This document shows positions 23,981-38,900 of a stretch of 64,000 nucleotides of DNA, in pieces (the first letter of the stretch is position 1; each line of letters starts with the position of its first letter). Under the pieces are notes generated by a model. It ran no database searches. It worked only from the letters and a program-made list of their open reading frames with translations, and was not told the DNA's origin. Made by a program: the position numbers and the translations under genes. The stretch comes from Apteryx mantelli (lineage: Eukaryota; Chordata; Aves; Apterygiformes; Apterygidae): the NCBI RefSeq assembly GCF_036417845.1, contig NC_089981.1, forward strand, positions 80,517,268 to 80,581,267. The letters run 5' to 3'.

Positions 23981-26900
23981 TCATTTGGTTGCATCTCCAG
24001 GAATATTTGACTGACTACCTTTTTCTTCCTCCAACAAGATTAGTTCAGTTCTTGCTGAAGATGTAACGATATTTCGAGAAACCGGAACATTAGATGAAGT
24101 CCCATCAGTTTCATTTTTTTCACTCTCTGTTATTGTTTCTTTAGGTGACAAGCTTTCTTGTGCATCAAAAAATATATCAGGTTTATCTGATGGACTGTCT
24201 TCATCTGAGCTTGTTCTGTCTTTATGTCCTGTCTCCTCTTCTTTGTCAACAATCTTTGCCTTTTTGGAAGGAGATGTGAAACCAAGCTTGGGAAATCTAA
24301 ACCATCCAGGTTTTTCAGTTTGCTTAGAAGAATCATTGTCTAATGTGTCAGTGGGTTTCATGTCTTCTGGAACTGATTTTTTTACTTCTGTTTTTAAATC
24401 TGAGCTTGTTTCATCACCAGAAGACGAAAAGCCAATATTGGGAAGCCAAAATTTGAATCTTACAGGAGATCTTTTACTATCAGTCTTTTCTTTTTGATCA
24501 GTTATGCCTTTTTCTTCATCTTCTAGTGCTTCAGCTACATCGTCATCTTTAGAGAGAGGAGCTACCATTATTCCCTCCGGTGACTTATCAGGATGACTGT
24601 CTTCGGGTTTACTGGAAGGCTTTACTTCAACAGCAAATGTTTCTAACTTTGGCAAACTGACACCACTAGATACTGCTCCACTAGATTCTTCAGTCTCAAT
24701 GTGTGTTTTTTCAGATAATTTAAGCTCTTCATTGCCAGTTGTCTGTGCTAATGCTTCAGAGTTTTCATCAGAATATTTAGGTTTGCTCACTGATACATCA
24801 GTTTTATATTCTGTAGAAGATTGCTGAACTAGCACATCTAAGTTACTATGTGATTCAGGCAGCTTCACCTTGAGCAATGAGAATCCCAAAGTAGCAGTTT
24901 TAACTTCTGATGAGAGAATCTCTGATTCTTTCAGTATCTGAGTAGTGTAAATCTCACACCTTTCAATAGCAACATGTTCAGGCTCCACTTTCTCATGTAT
25001 TTCTTCACCCTCTACATACGACCAATGAATATCTTGCCCTGTATTAACAGAGGAGTCTATGGTAGTAGTCATTTGTGCTGTTTTAATGTCAGGTTCAGAC
25101 AGCATTAGAATTTTGCTTTTTGCCTTTTGAATACCATCCTCTAGAGCCTCTGGTGTTGCAGGGGTTGCAGAGCTTGCTTCCAGTTGCACTACTTCAATGT
25201 CAGTACTAGTTCCTTTAGAATCTGTTGTCAATTTTAACACTGAAACATCAGCTTCAGTTGGGAAAGCTCTGAAAGTGAATCTTGGTATTTTTAATTTTGG
25301 AATTTTTATATTTACCTCCAGGTCGTCTTCTGGTGTGCCCACAGTGTCCATTGTCATTCTGGCAGATGGTTCTGTAAGATCACTTTTTAGGCCAAAGGAT
25401 CCTTCTGATTTTTGAAACTGGATTTCTGCTGTGCCTATTTCACTTTTAGGCACTGAAACAGCTTCTGACTTAGGCAAATTGATATCATCTTCAGAACCCT
25501 TCACTTTTGAACGCAACACTCCAAACTTTGGAATCTTAAACTTGTATGTTTTAATTTTACTTGTTTCTTCTCTGTCTTCTACTTGCACTTCCGTTCCTGC
25601 AGACATGTCCTTTTCAACACTTTCCACTTGAAATTCTATTTCAGGATCTACTCTGCCAATTTTAACATCCATTTCCACTCCTGGAACTTCTATCTTCAGA
25701 TCTTCCAGCTTAGCTGCAACATAAACATCATCTTCTGACCCCTTTGTTGTAGACCATTCACACACAGGCCTTTTCAGTTGGCTTCCTTGACCATCTTTTC
25801 CTATAATTTTCATCTCATCCTTTAGCTTTCCTGTCTTAATTGCTGCATCTTGACCTTGGATGGCCAGCTCTGCCTTTGGAAGACTAACATCCATTTTTTC
25901 CCGTGTTGCATCTAGAGTCATTTCAGCTGATGAAGGTTTAAATTCTACTCTTGAAGTCTCTAACTCGATGGAACTTTCTACTTTGGGGATTTCTATATCC
26001 TGTGATTTGACTTTGTGCTCTTGAAGAGTCAGATCCCATGTAGGAAACTTATTTGGGCTGCCTTTGTCAATTTTTGAAGCACTTATTTCTGTTTTAGACA
26101 ATTCTGCTGAAGATACTCTGAATTCCAAAGTATGCATTTTTTGTCCTTCAGCACTGCGCTTAACTACATCTGCATAAGTTTCAGTTTTTGGAATATCCAC
26201 TTTACTATCTGTACTTTCTGCAGATAATGAAATATCTCCTTCCATCTTTGGCAGGCTAACATCAGAACTCTTCACAGAATCTCCTAATTTTAGAATGTCC
26301 TCTTCTTCAATAGTAATTTCAGTGGCTGCATGTGGCAATGATAAGATATTTTCGGGAATATTTATTTCAGTTTGTATTTCAGCAAAGGGAATGCCTATCT
26401 GAGGCTTTTCCAGACTTCTTTCAACATCAGCATCACCTTTTTTTTCCTTTAAGGATGTCCGGCCAAATGCAGGTATTCTGAATTTTGGCATTTTAAACCA
26501 TCCCTGATGTTCTTCAGTCTGAATTTCTTGAGCTTTTATTTCATGTTCTTTTAATTTTATATCCTTCTCCTCAGGGCTCTCAATAGCTCCCTCTGTCATT
26601 GATGTAGTCACTGATCGGAGACTAATGTCTACCTTGGGACCTTCAGTGCCAGCTGTCAGAACCTGAGGTGTTATGATCTTCCCAGCATAAACCTCCACTC
26701 CTGGATCTGAAGTATCAGATTTAAATTCTGATGCTGGAACTCCCACAGCAATGTCAGCAATTTCTGTTGTCATTTGTAGCTGAGGTAGCTCAGCTTCTGT
26801 TTTTGGAGAGCTGATCTCAGGCTCTGGCCCTTTCACTTTTGTTAGGGAGATTCCAAATTTTGCCTTCTGGAAGTTGGGCATTTTAATCTTCCCTTCAAGA

Positions 26901-29900
26901 CCTTCCAATTTCACCTTTCTTCCATCCACAACTGATGATCCTTCACTTCCTGTTTCAGGGCTCTTCAGTTCAGTTGAGGCTTCTCCTTTGGGAAACTTAA
27001 TCCCTGTTTTTTGACTGGTATCTTCATCAGCAGAACTTGATTTTAGGACAACCTCTTGAAGACTGCCCTCTGAGGCAGGCAGAGCAGCATCAGCCTTTGC
27101 TAAGCTGACACCCATGTCAGTTTGGGAGGCTCCAATTTCTGTTCTGGAAAACTCCAAAGCAGGGATCTTAACCTCAGCCATTTTTATACTTATTTGTGCC
27201 CCCTCTTCTGTGCTTTTGGAATGACATCTTTCTATATCAAGTATCTGTATTGAATCATCACCATCTTCTTCTATTTTAGGAATAGTAGCATCAGCTTCAA
27301 CTTTTGGCAATTTCACCTGAGATTTGGGAATCTTGATTTTGGAGAGTGAAATTTTAGGCATGCCAAATTGCAGCTTTTTAATTGGACTTTTTTGTTCACC
27401 TTTTCCTGCAGAAATTTCCAGATCAAGGGCTGTGCTAGGACCTTGATCATCAGTTGCAGTTCCTGTCACTTCTGTGTCTATTCTGCCTGACACTACAGTA
27501 AGTTTATCATCTTCCAGATGTGCTCCAGAATCTGGTTTAACACATGCTTCCTTTTTTGGTGACCTACTAAAGGATGGAAGTTTGAATTTGGGCATTTTGA
27601 AATGTCCTTCTTTCTCTTCTCCATCTATATCTCCATGCTTTATTTCCCCTTTAACTTTTGGTGCTGTATCTGAATCCTGAATATCACTGTCTGTCTTTGG
27701 GATAGAAATGTCACCTGATGGGAGGCGGACATCAATCTTTGATGCCCTATTGTCAGCTTCAGGCATTTGGGCTTTAGGGATGGAATTTTCTATTTCTGCA
27801 GCAGATTCCACCTCCAAATTTGGTGCTTCAACACCGATGTCAGCAATTTCTATCATCGCTTTTAACTGGGGAACACTGATCTCTGATTTGGATTGTATGA
27901 CCTCCTTTTCTGGCACTTTTCCTTTCAAATGTGTAATTCCAGACTTTGGCATTTGGAATTTAGACATTTTAGTTTTTCCTTCAGGACCTTCATGTTTTAT
28001 TTCTACAGTACCCATAGCAATTTCACTTGATGTTCTTTCAACCGCTGTCTCAGGACTCTTCAACTCAAGGGAGCCTTCAGTTGTTGTCATCTTAATATCT
28101 GAGCTGGAGAGGCTGGCATCAGCAGCAGCTGATTTCAATGTCAGGTCAACCTGTTGAAGACTGACTTCACATGCAGGAAGTATGACCTTACCTGTAGACA
28201 TGCTAACATCCATGTCTACTTTGGGAGCTTTGACTTCTGATTTGGAAAATTCCAGGGTAGAGATTCTAACTTTTGGCATCTTTATACCCATTCCTGCCCC
28301 ATCTCCACTGCTTCCTTTCTCAGACCTCTGCACTGAAACACCTCCTTCTTTGGGACCACAAACATCAGTTTCTAGTTTGGGCTGAGAGACATGGACTTTC
28401 TGACCCTTCACTTTAGGGAGTGAGATCTTTGGCATGATAAACTGGGACTTTTTCATTTTGCCCTTTTCACCATCTTTTTCTGTTGATGTATCCAATTCCA
28501 CACTAGGATATTGATTCTCAGAGATAGTTAGGGTTAATTCAGATTCTGTATCTCCAGACAAAGCAGGTGGGGTGGGTTCCTCCAGATGTCCCTCAACTTC
28601 AGAGGGAACAACTGCTTCTTTCTTTGGGGACCAACTGAATGAAGGCAGTTTGAATTTTGACATTTTAAATTTGCTTTCTTTCTCCTCAATATCCTTCTCT
28701 ACCGAAATTACTTCCTGTTCTGCCTTGCATTCTAAATTTGAATGCCCAATTTCCATTTCTACCTTTGGCATGGTAACTTCCATTGATGGAAGACTGACAT
28801 CCAACTTTGCTGTATCCAGAACAACTTCAGGTGAAGGCTTTTGCATTTTTACACCTAATTCAGCTTCAGGAACTTGAGTTAGACTTTCACTACCAATATC
28901 AGCTATATCAGATGTTATCTTCTCCTTGGAAATTTCAGGTTGAACTTTAGAATGAATGTCAGTTTCTGATGGTTTTCCCTTAGACCAAGAAATTCCAAAT
29001 CTTGGTTTTCGGAATCTGGGTATTTTAACTGTATATTCTGTGTCACCCACAGATATTTCAGCAACTGGTGTTTTACCTCCTGACTTCAGAATACTTTGCT
29101 CCAAAGAACCCTCCTCAGTTAAGATTTCAAAATCTGTGGCAGAAAGATTCATATCAGCAAGAGATGATATTTTGGATTCAGATTCTGGTACATTCATTTC
29201 ATATTTAGTCAGAGTTACATCCCCTGTTGGTAATGCAGAATCCTGTTCAATTTTAGAAGAACCAATGTCAACTTTAGAGAAACCCAAACTAGGAATTCTA
29301 AATTTAGTATATTTAGAGGCAGTTTCTCCCTTATCATCAGGGGGAGGTTTTGGTCCAACACTGCTGGAAAGAATATCAGGGGTCTCCTTGGCTAATACAT
29401 AAGATTCCGCCTGAGCAAAATCAATATTGGACGTGCTCTGCACCTGTGCTTTAGAACTTTTGGAGAGAGAAAATTTTGGCATTTTAAAAAGAGAACTTTT
29501 AGCTTTACCCATCTCACCATCTTTTCCAGAGGAGGAAACTATGACATCACCACTGACAGGAGCCTGGATCTCGGCCGCGGGCAGGGTCAGCTCGGCTTCG
29601 GCGGTTCCCGAGGGCACCGTCACCTGGGGCTCCTTGAGGCTCACGTCCACGTCGGCGGCGACGGCGCCCTTGGCCTCTCTGCTGCTGGACCAGCCAAAGG
29701 AAGGCATGCCGAACTTGGGCATTTTGAACTTGCTGTCCTTCGCCTTCGAGGCCTCCTTCTCTGGGGCTTTTGCTTCCCCTTCGAGGGCGAGGCCCGCCTC
29801 GGGCGCCTGCAGGTCGACGCTGGCCTTTGGCAGGGTGATGTCGACGGAGGGCAGGGTGATGTCCACCTTGGGAGCCTTGGTGTCCGCTTTGGGCATTTTG

Positions 29901-32900
29901 AGGGAGGGCATTTCCACCTTCCAGCCAGCCCCTTCGGTTTTGGCACCGGGGACGTCGGCTTTGAGGCCCAGCGCGGGGCCTTCCCCTGTGGCGGTCACGG
30001 TGGCGGAGGGGAGGTCGACCTCTGCGGTGGGCAGGCTGACCTCTGCTCCGGGCCCTTGGGCCTTGGGGGGCGACACTCCAAATTTGGGCTTGTCGAACTT
30101 GGGCATCTTAATCTTCCCTTTCAGGCCGGCGGCTTCCACCTCGGCTCCCTCCAGCGAGCCTTCGGCGGAGGGCCCTTTCAGGTCCACCTCGGGCCCCTGG
30201 AGGCTGAGGGAGCCTTCGAGCGAGGGCAGCTGGACGTCGGGGGCCGAGAGGCTGACGTCGCCCGCGCCGGCCTTGAGCTCTGCCTCCGGGAGGCTGACGT
30301 CGACTTTGGGCAGGCTGACGTCCGCGTCGAGTTTGGGAGCCTTGACGGTTGGCTTGGAGAAGACCACGCTGGGCACCTTGACTTTTGGCATGTGCAGTTT
30401 CATGCCGCCGCCCTCGACCTTCCCGGGAGCGGCGTCCAGGCCGCCTTCGGCGTCGGGGCCCTGCAGGGCGAGCTCGCCCTCCGGGATTTCGGCCTGGGCT
30501 TTGGGCAGCGAGACCTCGGCCTTCGGCAGGCTGACCTGCACGTGGGGAGCCTTGGCTTTGGGCAGTTTGACGCTGGGCATCTTGACGTCGGGCATTTTGA
30601 ATCTGCCTTTCTCGGCGTCTCCGGCGCCGGCGGCGGCCTCGATGGTCAGCTCGACGCCGGGAGCCTGGATCTCGGCCGCGGGCAGGGTCAGCTCGGCTTC
30701 GGCGGTTCCCGAGGGCACCGTCACCTGGGGCTCCTTGAGGCTCACGTCCACGTCGGCGGCGACGGCGCCCTTGGCCTCTCTGCTGCTGGACCAGCCAAAG
30801 GAAGGCATGCCGAACTTGGGCATTTTGAACTTGCTGTCCTTCGCCTTCGAGGCCTCCTTCTCTGGGGCTTTTGCTTCCCCTTCGAGGGCGAGGCCCGCCT
30901 CGGGCGCCTGCAGGTCGACGCTGGCCTTTGGCAGGGTGATGTCGACGGAGGGCAGGGTGATGTCCACCTTGGGAGCCTTGGTGTCCGCTTTGGGCATTTT
31001 GAGGGAGGGCATTTCCACCTTCCAGCCAGCCCCTTCGGTTTTGGCACCGGGGACGTCGGCTTTGAGGCCCAGCGCGGGGCCTTCCCCTGTGGCGGTCACG
31101 GTGGCGGAGGGGAGGTCGACCTCTGCGGTGGGCAGGCTGACCTCTGCTCCGGGCCCTTGGGCCTTGGGGGGCGACACTCCAAATTTGGGCTTGTCGAACT
31201 TGGGCATCTTAATCTTCCCTTTCAGGCCGGCGGCTTCCACCTCGGCTCCCTCCAGCGAGCCTTCGGCGGAGGGCCCTTTCAGGTCCACCTCGGGCCCCTG
31301 GAGGCTGAGGGAGCCTTCGAGCGAGGGCAGCTGGACGTCGGGGGCCGAGAGGCTGACGTCGCCCGCGCCGGCCTTGAGCTCTGCCTCCGGGAGGCTGACG
31401 TCGACTTTGGGCAGGCTGACGTCCGCGTCGAGTTTGGGAGCCTTGACGGTTGGCTTGGAGAAGACCACGCTGGGCACCTTGACTTTTGGCATGTGCAGTT
31501 TCATGCTGCCGCCCTCGACCTTCCCGGGAGCGGCGTCCAGGCCGCCTTCGGCGTCGGGGCCCTGCAGGGCGAGCTCGCCCTCCGGGATTTCGGCCTGGGC
31601 TTTGGGCAGCGAGACCTCGGCCTTCGGCAGGCTGACCTGCACGTGGGGAGCCTTGGCTTTGGCCAGTTTGACGCTGGGCATCTTGACGTCGGGCATTTTG
31701 AATCTGCCTTTCTCGGCGTCTCCGGCGCCGGCGGCGGCCTCGATGGTCAGCTCGACGCCGGGAGCCTGGATCTCGGCCGCGGGCAGGGTCAGCTCGGCTT
31801 CGGCGGTTCCCGAGGGCACCGTCACCTGGGGCTCCTTGAGGCTCACGTCCACGTCGGCGGCGACGGCGCCCTTGGCCTCTCTGCTGCTGGACCAGCCAAA
31901 GGAAGGCATGCCGAACTTGGGCATTTTGAACTTGCTGTCCTTCGCCTTCGAGGCCTCCTTCTCTGGGGCTTTTGCTTCCCCTTCGAGGGCGAGGCCCGCC
32001 TCGGGCGCCTGCAGGTCGACGCTGGCCTTTGGCAGGGTGATGTCGACGGAGGGCAGGGTGATGTCCACCTTGGGAGCCTTGGTGTCCGCTTTGGGCATTT
32101 TGAGGGAGGGCATTTCCACCTTCCAGCCAGCCCCTTCGGTTTTGGCACCGGGGACGTCGGCTTTGAGGCCCAGCGCGGGGCCTTCCCCTGTGGCGGTCAC
32201 GGTGGCGGAGGGGAGGTCGACCTCTGCGGTGGGCAGGCTGACCTCTGCTCCGGGCCCTTGGGCCTTGGGGGGCGACACTCCAAATTTGGGCTTGTCGAAC
32301 TTGGGCATCTTAATCTTCCCTTTCAGGCCGGCGGCTTCCACCTCGGCTCCCTCCAGCGAGCCTTCGGCGGAGGGCCCTTTCAGGTCCACCTCGGGCCCCT
32401 GGAGGCTGAGGGAGCCTTCGAGCGAGGGCAGCTGGACATCGGGGGCCGAGAGGCTGACGTCGCCCGCGCCGGCCTTGAGCTCTGCCTCCGGGAGGCTGAC
32501 GTCGACTTTGGGCAGGCTGACGTCCGCGTCGAGTTTGGGAGCCTTGACGGTTGGCTTGGAGAAGACCACGCTGGGCACCTTGACTTTTGGCATGTGCAGT
32601 TTCATGCCGCCGCCCTCGACCTTCCCGGGAGCGGCGTCCAGGCCGCCTTCGGCGTCGGGGCCCTGCAGGGCGAGCTCGCCCTCCGGGATTTCGGCCTGGG
32701 CTTTGGGCAGCGAGACCTCGGCCTTCGGCAGGCTGACCTGCACGTGGGGAGCCTTGGCTTTGGGCAGTTTGACGCTGGGCATCTTGACGTCGGGCATTTT
32801 GAATCTGCCTTTCTCGGCGTCTCCGGCGCCGGCGGCGGCCTCGATGGTCAGCTCGACGCCGGGAGCCTGGATCTCGGCCGCGGGCAGGGTCAGCTCGGCT

Positions 32901-35900
32901 TCGGCGGTTCCCGAGGGCACCGTCACCTGGGGCTCCTTGAGGCTCACGTCCACGTCGGCGGCGACGGCGCCCTTGGCCTCTCTGCTGCTGGACCAGCCAA
33001 AGGAAGGCATGCCGAACTTGGGCATTTTGAACTTGCTGTCCTTCGCCTTCGAGGCCTCCTTCTCTGGGGCTTTTGCTTCCCCTTCGAGGGCGAGGCCCGC
33101 CTCGGGCGCCTGCAGGTCGACGCTGGCCTTTGGCAGGGTGATGTCGACGGAGGGCAGGGTGATGTCCACCTTGGGAGCCTTGGTGTCCGCTTTGGGCATT
33201 TTGAGGGAGGGCATTTCCACCTTCCAGCCAGCCCCTTCGGTTTTGGCACCGGGGACGTCGGCTTTGAGGCCCAGCGCGGGGCCTTCCCCTGTGGCGGTCA
33301 CGGTGGCGGAGGGGAGGTCGACCTCTGCGGTGGGCAGGCTGACCTCTGCTCCGGGCCCTTGGGCCTTGGGGGGCGACACTCCAAATTTGGGCTTGTCGAA
33401 CTTGGGCATCTTAATCTTCCCTTTCAGGCCGGCGGCTTCCACCTCGGCTCCCTCCAGCGAGCCTTCGGCGGAGGGCCCTTTCAGGTCCACCTCGGGCCCC
33501 TGGAGGCTGAGGGAGCCTTCGAGCGAGGGCAGCTGGACGTCGGGGGCCGAGAGGCTGACGTCGCCCGCGCCGGCCTTGAGCTCTGCCTCCGGGAGGCTGA
33601 CGTCGACTTTGGGCAGGCTGACGTCCGCGTCGAGTTTGGGAGCCTTGACGGTTGGCTTGGAGAAGACCACGCTGGGCACCTTGACTTTTGGCATGTGCAG
33701 TTTCATGCCGCCGCCCTCGACCTTCCCGGGAGCGGCGTCCAGGCCGCCTTCGGCGTCGGGGCCCTGCAGGGCGAGCTCGCCCTCCGGGATTTCGGCCTGG
33801 GCTTTGGGCAGCGAGACCTCGGCCTTCGGCAGGCTGACCTGCACGTGGGGAGCCTTGGCTTTGGCCAGTTTGACGCTGGGCATCTTGACGTCGGGCATTT
33901 TGAATCTGCCTTTCTCGGCGTCTCCGGCGCCGGCGGCGGCCTCGATGGTCAGCTCGACGCCGGGAGCCTGGATCTCGGCCGCGGGCAGGGTCAGCTCGGC
34001 TTCGGCGGTTCCCGAGGGCACCGTCACCTGGGGCTCCTTGAGGCTCACGTCCACGTCGGCGGCGACGGCGCCCTTGGCCTCTCTGCTGCTGGACCAGCCA
34101 AAGGAAGGCATGCCGAACTTGGGCATTTTGAACTTGCTGTCCTTCGCCTTCGAGGCCTCCTTCTCTGGGGCTTTTGCTTCCCCTTCGAGGGCGAGGCCCG
34201 CCTCGGGCGCCTGCAGGTCGACGCTGGCCTTTGGCAGGGTGATGTCGACGGAGGGCAGGGTGATGTCCACCTTGGGAGCCTTGGTGTCCGCTTTGGGCAT
34301 TTTGAGGGAGGGCATTTCCACCTTCCAGCCAGCCCCTTCGGTTTTGGCACCGGGGACGTCGGCTTTGAGGCCCAGCGCGGGGCCTTCCCCTGTGGCGGTC
34401 ACGGTGGCGGGGGGGAGGTCGACCTCTGCGGTGGGCAGGCTGACCTCTGCTCCGGGCCCTTGGGCCTTGGGGGGCGACACTCCAAATTTGGGCTTGTCGA
34501 ACTTGGGCATCTTAATCTTCCCTTTCAGGCCGGCGGCTTCCACCTCGGCTCCCTCCAGCGAGCCTTCGGCGGAGGGCCCTTTCAGGTCCACCTCGGGCCC
34601 CTGGAGGCTGAGGGAGCCTTCGAGCGAGGGCAGCTGGACGTCGGGGGCCGAGAGGCTGACGTCGCCCGCGCCGGCCTTGAGCTCTGCCTCCGGGAGGCTG
34701 ACGTCGACTTTGGGCAGGCTGACGTCCGCGTCGAGTTTGGGAGCCTTGACGGTTGGCTTGGAGAAGACCACGCTGGGCACCTTGACTTTTGGCATGTGCA
34801 GTTTCATGCCGCCGCCCTCGACCTTCCCGGGAGCGGCGTCCAGGCCGCCTTCGGCGTCGGGGCCCTGCAGGGCGAGCTCGCCCTCCGGGATTTCGGCCTG
34901 GGCTTTGGGCAGCGAGACCTCGGCCTTCGGCAGGCTGACCTGCACGTGGGGAGCCTTGGCTTTGGGCAGTTTGACGCTGGGCATCTTGACGTCGGGCATT
35001 TTGAATCTGCCTTTCTCGGCGTCTCCGGCGCCGGCGGCGGCCTCGATGGTCAGCTCGACGCCGGGAGCCTGGATCTCGGCCGCGGGCAGGGTCAGCTCGG
35101 CTTCGGCGGTTCCCGAGGGCACCGTCACCTGGGGCTCCTTGAGGCTCACGTCCACGTCGGCGGCGACGGCGCCCTTGGCCTCTCTGCTGCTGGACCAGCC
35201 AAAGGAAGGCATGCCGAACTTGGGCATTTTGAACTTGCTGTCCTTCGCCTTCGAGGCCTCCTTCTCTGGGGCTTTTGCTTCCCCTTCGAGGGCGAGGCCC
35301 GCCTCGGGCGCCTGCAGGTCGACGCTGGCCTTTGGCAGGGTGATGTCGACGGAGGGCAGGGTGATGTCCACCTTGGGAGCCTTGGTGTCCGCTTTGGGCA
35401 TTTTGAGGGAGGGCATTTCCACCTTCCAGCCAGCCCCTTCGGTTTTGGCACCGGGGACGTCGGCTTTGAGGCCCAGCGCGGGGCCTTCCCCTGTGGCGGT
35501 CACGGTGGCGGAGGGGAGGTCGACCTCTGCGGTGGGCAGGCTGACCTCTGCTCCGGGCCCTTGGGCCTTGGGGGGCGACACTCCAAATTTGGGCTTGTCG
35601 AACTTGGGCATCTTAATCTTCCCTTTCAGGCCGGCGGCTTCCACCTCGGCTCCCTCCAGCGAGCCTTCGGCGGAGGGCCCTTTCAGGTCCACCTCGGGCC
35701 CCTGGAGGCTGAGGGAGCCTTCGAGCGAGGGCAGCTGGACGTCGGGGGCCGAGAGGCTGACGTCGCCCGCGCCGGCCTTGAGCTCTGCCTCCGGGAGGCT
35801 GACGTCGACTTTGGGCAGGCTGACGTCCGCGTCGAGTTTGGGAGCCTTGACGGTTGGCTTGGAGAAGACCACGCTGGGCACCTTGACTTTTGGCATGTGC

Positions 35901-38900
35901 AGTTTCATGCCGCCGCCCTCGACCTTCCCGGGAGCGGCGTCCAGGCCGCCTTCGGCGTCGGGGCCCTGCAGGGCGAGCTCGCCCTCCGGGATTTCGGCCT
36001 GGGCTTTGGGCAGCGAGACCTCGGCCTTCGGCAGGCTGACCTGCACGTGGGGAGCCTTGGCTTTGGGCAGTTTGACGCTGGGCATCTTGACGTCGGGCAT
36101 TTTGAATCTGCCTTTCTCGGCGTCTCCGGCGCCGGCGGCGGCCTCGATGGTCAGCTCGACGCCGGGAGCCTGGATCTCGGCCGCGGGCAGGGTCAGCTCG
36201 GCTTCGGCGGTTCCCGAGGGCACCGTCACCTGGGGCTCCTTGAGGCTCACGTCCACGTCGGCGGCGCCGGCGCCCTTGGCCTCTCTGCTGCTGGACCAGC
36301 CAAAGGAAGGCATGCCGAACTTGGGCATTTTGAACTTGCTGTCCTTCGCCTTCGAGGCCTCCTTCTCTGGGGCTTTTGCTTCCCCTTCGAGGGCGAGGCC
36401 CGCCTCGGGCGCCTGCAGGTCGACGCTGGCCTTTGGCAGGGTGATGTCGACGGAGGGCAGGGTGATGTCCACCTTGGGAGCCTTGGTGTCCGCTTTGGGC
36501 ATTTTGAGGGAGGGCATTTCCACCTTCCAGCCAGCCCCTTCGGTTTTGGCACCGGGGACGTCGGCTTTGAGGCCCAGCGCGGGGCCTTCCCCTGTGGCGG
36601 TCACGGTGGCGGGGGGGAGGTCGACCTCTGCGGTGGGCAGGCTGACCTCTGCTCCGGGCCCTTGGGCCTTGGGGGGCGACACTCCAAATTTGGGCTTGTC
36701 GAACTTGGGCATCTTAATCTTCCCTTTCAGGCCGGCGGCTTCCACCTCGGCTCCCTCCAGCGAGCCTTCGGCGGAGGGCCCTTTCAGGTCCACCTCGGGC
36801 CCCTGGAGGCTGAGGGAGCCTTCGAGCGAGGGCAGCTGGACGTCGGGGGCCGAGAGGCTGACGTCGCCCGCGCCGGCCTTGAGCTCTGCCTCCGGGAGGC
36901 TGACGTCGACTTTGGGCAGGCTGACGTCCGCGTCGAGTTTGGGAGCCTTGACGGTTGGCTTGGAGAAGACCACGCTGGGCACCTTGACTTTTGGCATGTG
37001 CAGTTTCATGCCGCCGCCCTCGACCTTCCCGGGAGCGGCGTCCAGGCCGCCTTCGGCGTCGGGGCCCTGCAGGGCGAGCTCGCCCTCCGGGATTTCGGCC
37101 TGGGCTTTGGGCAGCGAGACCTCGGCCTTCGGCAGGCTGACCTGCACGTGGGGAGCCTTGGCTTTGGCCAGTTTGACGCTGGGCATCTTGACGTCGGGCA
37201 TTTTGAATCTGCCTTTCTCGGCGTCTCCGGCGCCGGCGGCGGCCTCGATGGTCAGCTCGACGCCGGGAGCCTGGATCTCGGCCGCGGGCAGGGTCAGCTC
37301 GGCTTCGGCGGTTCCCGAGGGCACCGTCACCTGGGGCTCCTTGAGGCTCACGTCCACGTCGGCGGCGCCGGCGCCCTTGGCCTCTCTGCTGCTGGACCAG
37401 CCAAAGGAAGGCATGCCGAACTTGGGCATTTTGAACTTGCTGTCCTTCGCCTTCGAGGCCTCCTTCTCTGGGGCTTTTGCTTCCCCTTCGAGGGCGAGGC
37501 CCGCCTCGGGCGCCTGCAGGTCGACGCTGGCCTTTGGCAGGGTGATGTCGACGGAGGGCAGGGTGATGTCCACCTTGGGAGCCTTGGTGTCCGCTTTGGG
37601 CATTTTGAGGGAGGGCATTTCCACCTTCCAGCCAGCCCCTTCGGTTTTGGCACCGGGGACGTCGGCTTTGAGGCCCAGCGCGGGGCCTTCCCCTGTGGCG
37701 GTCACGGTGGCGGAGGGGAGGTCGACCTCTGCGGTGGGCAGGCTGACCTCTGCTCCGGGCCCTTGGGCCTTGGGGGGCGACACTCCAAATTTGGGCTTGT
37801 CGAACTTGGGCATCTTAATCTTCCCTTTCAGGCCGGCGGCTTCCACCTCGGCTCCCTCCAGCGAGCCTTCGGCGGAGGGCCCTTTCAGGTCCACCTCGGG
37901 CCCCTGGAGGCTGAGGGAGCCTTCGAGCGAGGGCAGCTGGACGTCGGGGGCCGAGAGGCTGACGTCGCCCGCGCCGGCCTTGAGCTCTGCCTCCGGGAGG
38001 CTGACGTCGACTTTGGGCAGGCTGACGTCCGCGTCGAGTTTGGGAGCCTTGACGGTTGGCTTGGAGAAGACCACGCTGGGCACCTTGACTTTTGGCATGT
38101 GCAGTTTCATGCCGCCGCCCTCGACCTTCCCGGGAGCGGCGTCCAGGCCGCCTTCGGCGTCAGGGCCCTGCAGGGCGAGCTCGCCCTCCGGGATTTCGGC
38201 CTGGGCTTTGGGCAGCGAGACCTCGGCCTTCGGCAGGCTGACCTGCACGTGGGGAGCCTTGGCTTTGGGCAGTTTGACGCTGGGCATCTTGACGTCGGGC
38301 ATTTTGAATCTGCCTTTCTCGGCGTCTCCGGCGCCGGCGGCGGCCTCGATGGTCAGCTCGACGCCGGGAGCCTGGATCTCGGCCGCGGGCAGGGTCAGCT
38401 CGGCTTCGGCGGTTCCCGAGGGCACCGTCACCTGGGGCTCCTTGAGGCTCACGTCCACGTCGGCGGCGCCGGCGCCCTTGGCCTCTCTGCTGCTGGACCA
38501 GCCAAAGGAAGGCATGCCGAACTTGGGCATTTTGAACTTGCTGTCCTTCGCCTTCGAGGCCTCCTTCTCTGGGGCTTTTGCTTCCCCTTCGAGGGCGAGG
38601 CCCGCCTCGGGCGCCTGCAGGTCGACGCTGGCCTTTGGCAGGGTGATGTCGACGGAGGGCAGGGTGATGTCCACCTTGGGAGCCTTGGTGTCCGCTTTGG
38701 GCATTTTGAGGGAGGGCATTTCCACCTTCCAGCCAGCCCCTTCGGTTTTGGCACCGGGGACGTCGGCTTTGAGGCCCAGCGCGGGGCCTTCCCCTGTGGC
38801 GGTCACGGTGGCGGAGGGGAGGTCGACCTCTGCGGTGGGCAGGCTGACCTCTGCTCCGGGCCCTTGGGCCTTGGGGGGCGACACTCCAAATTTGGGCTTG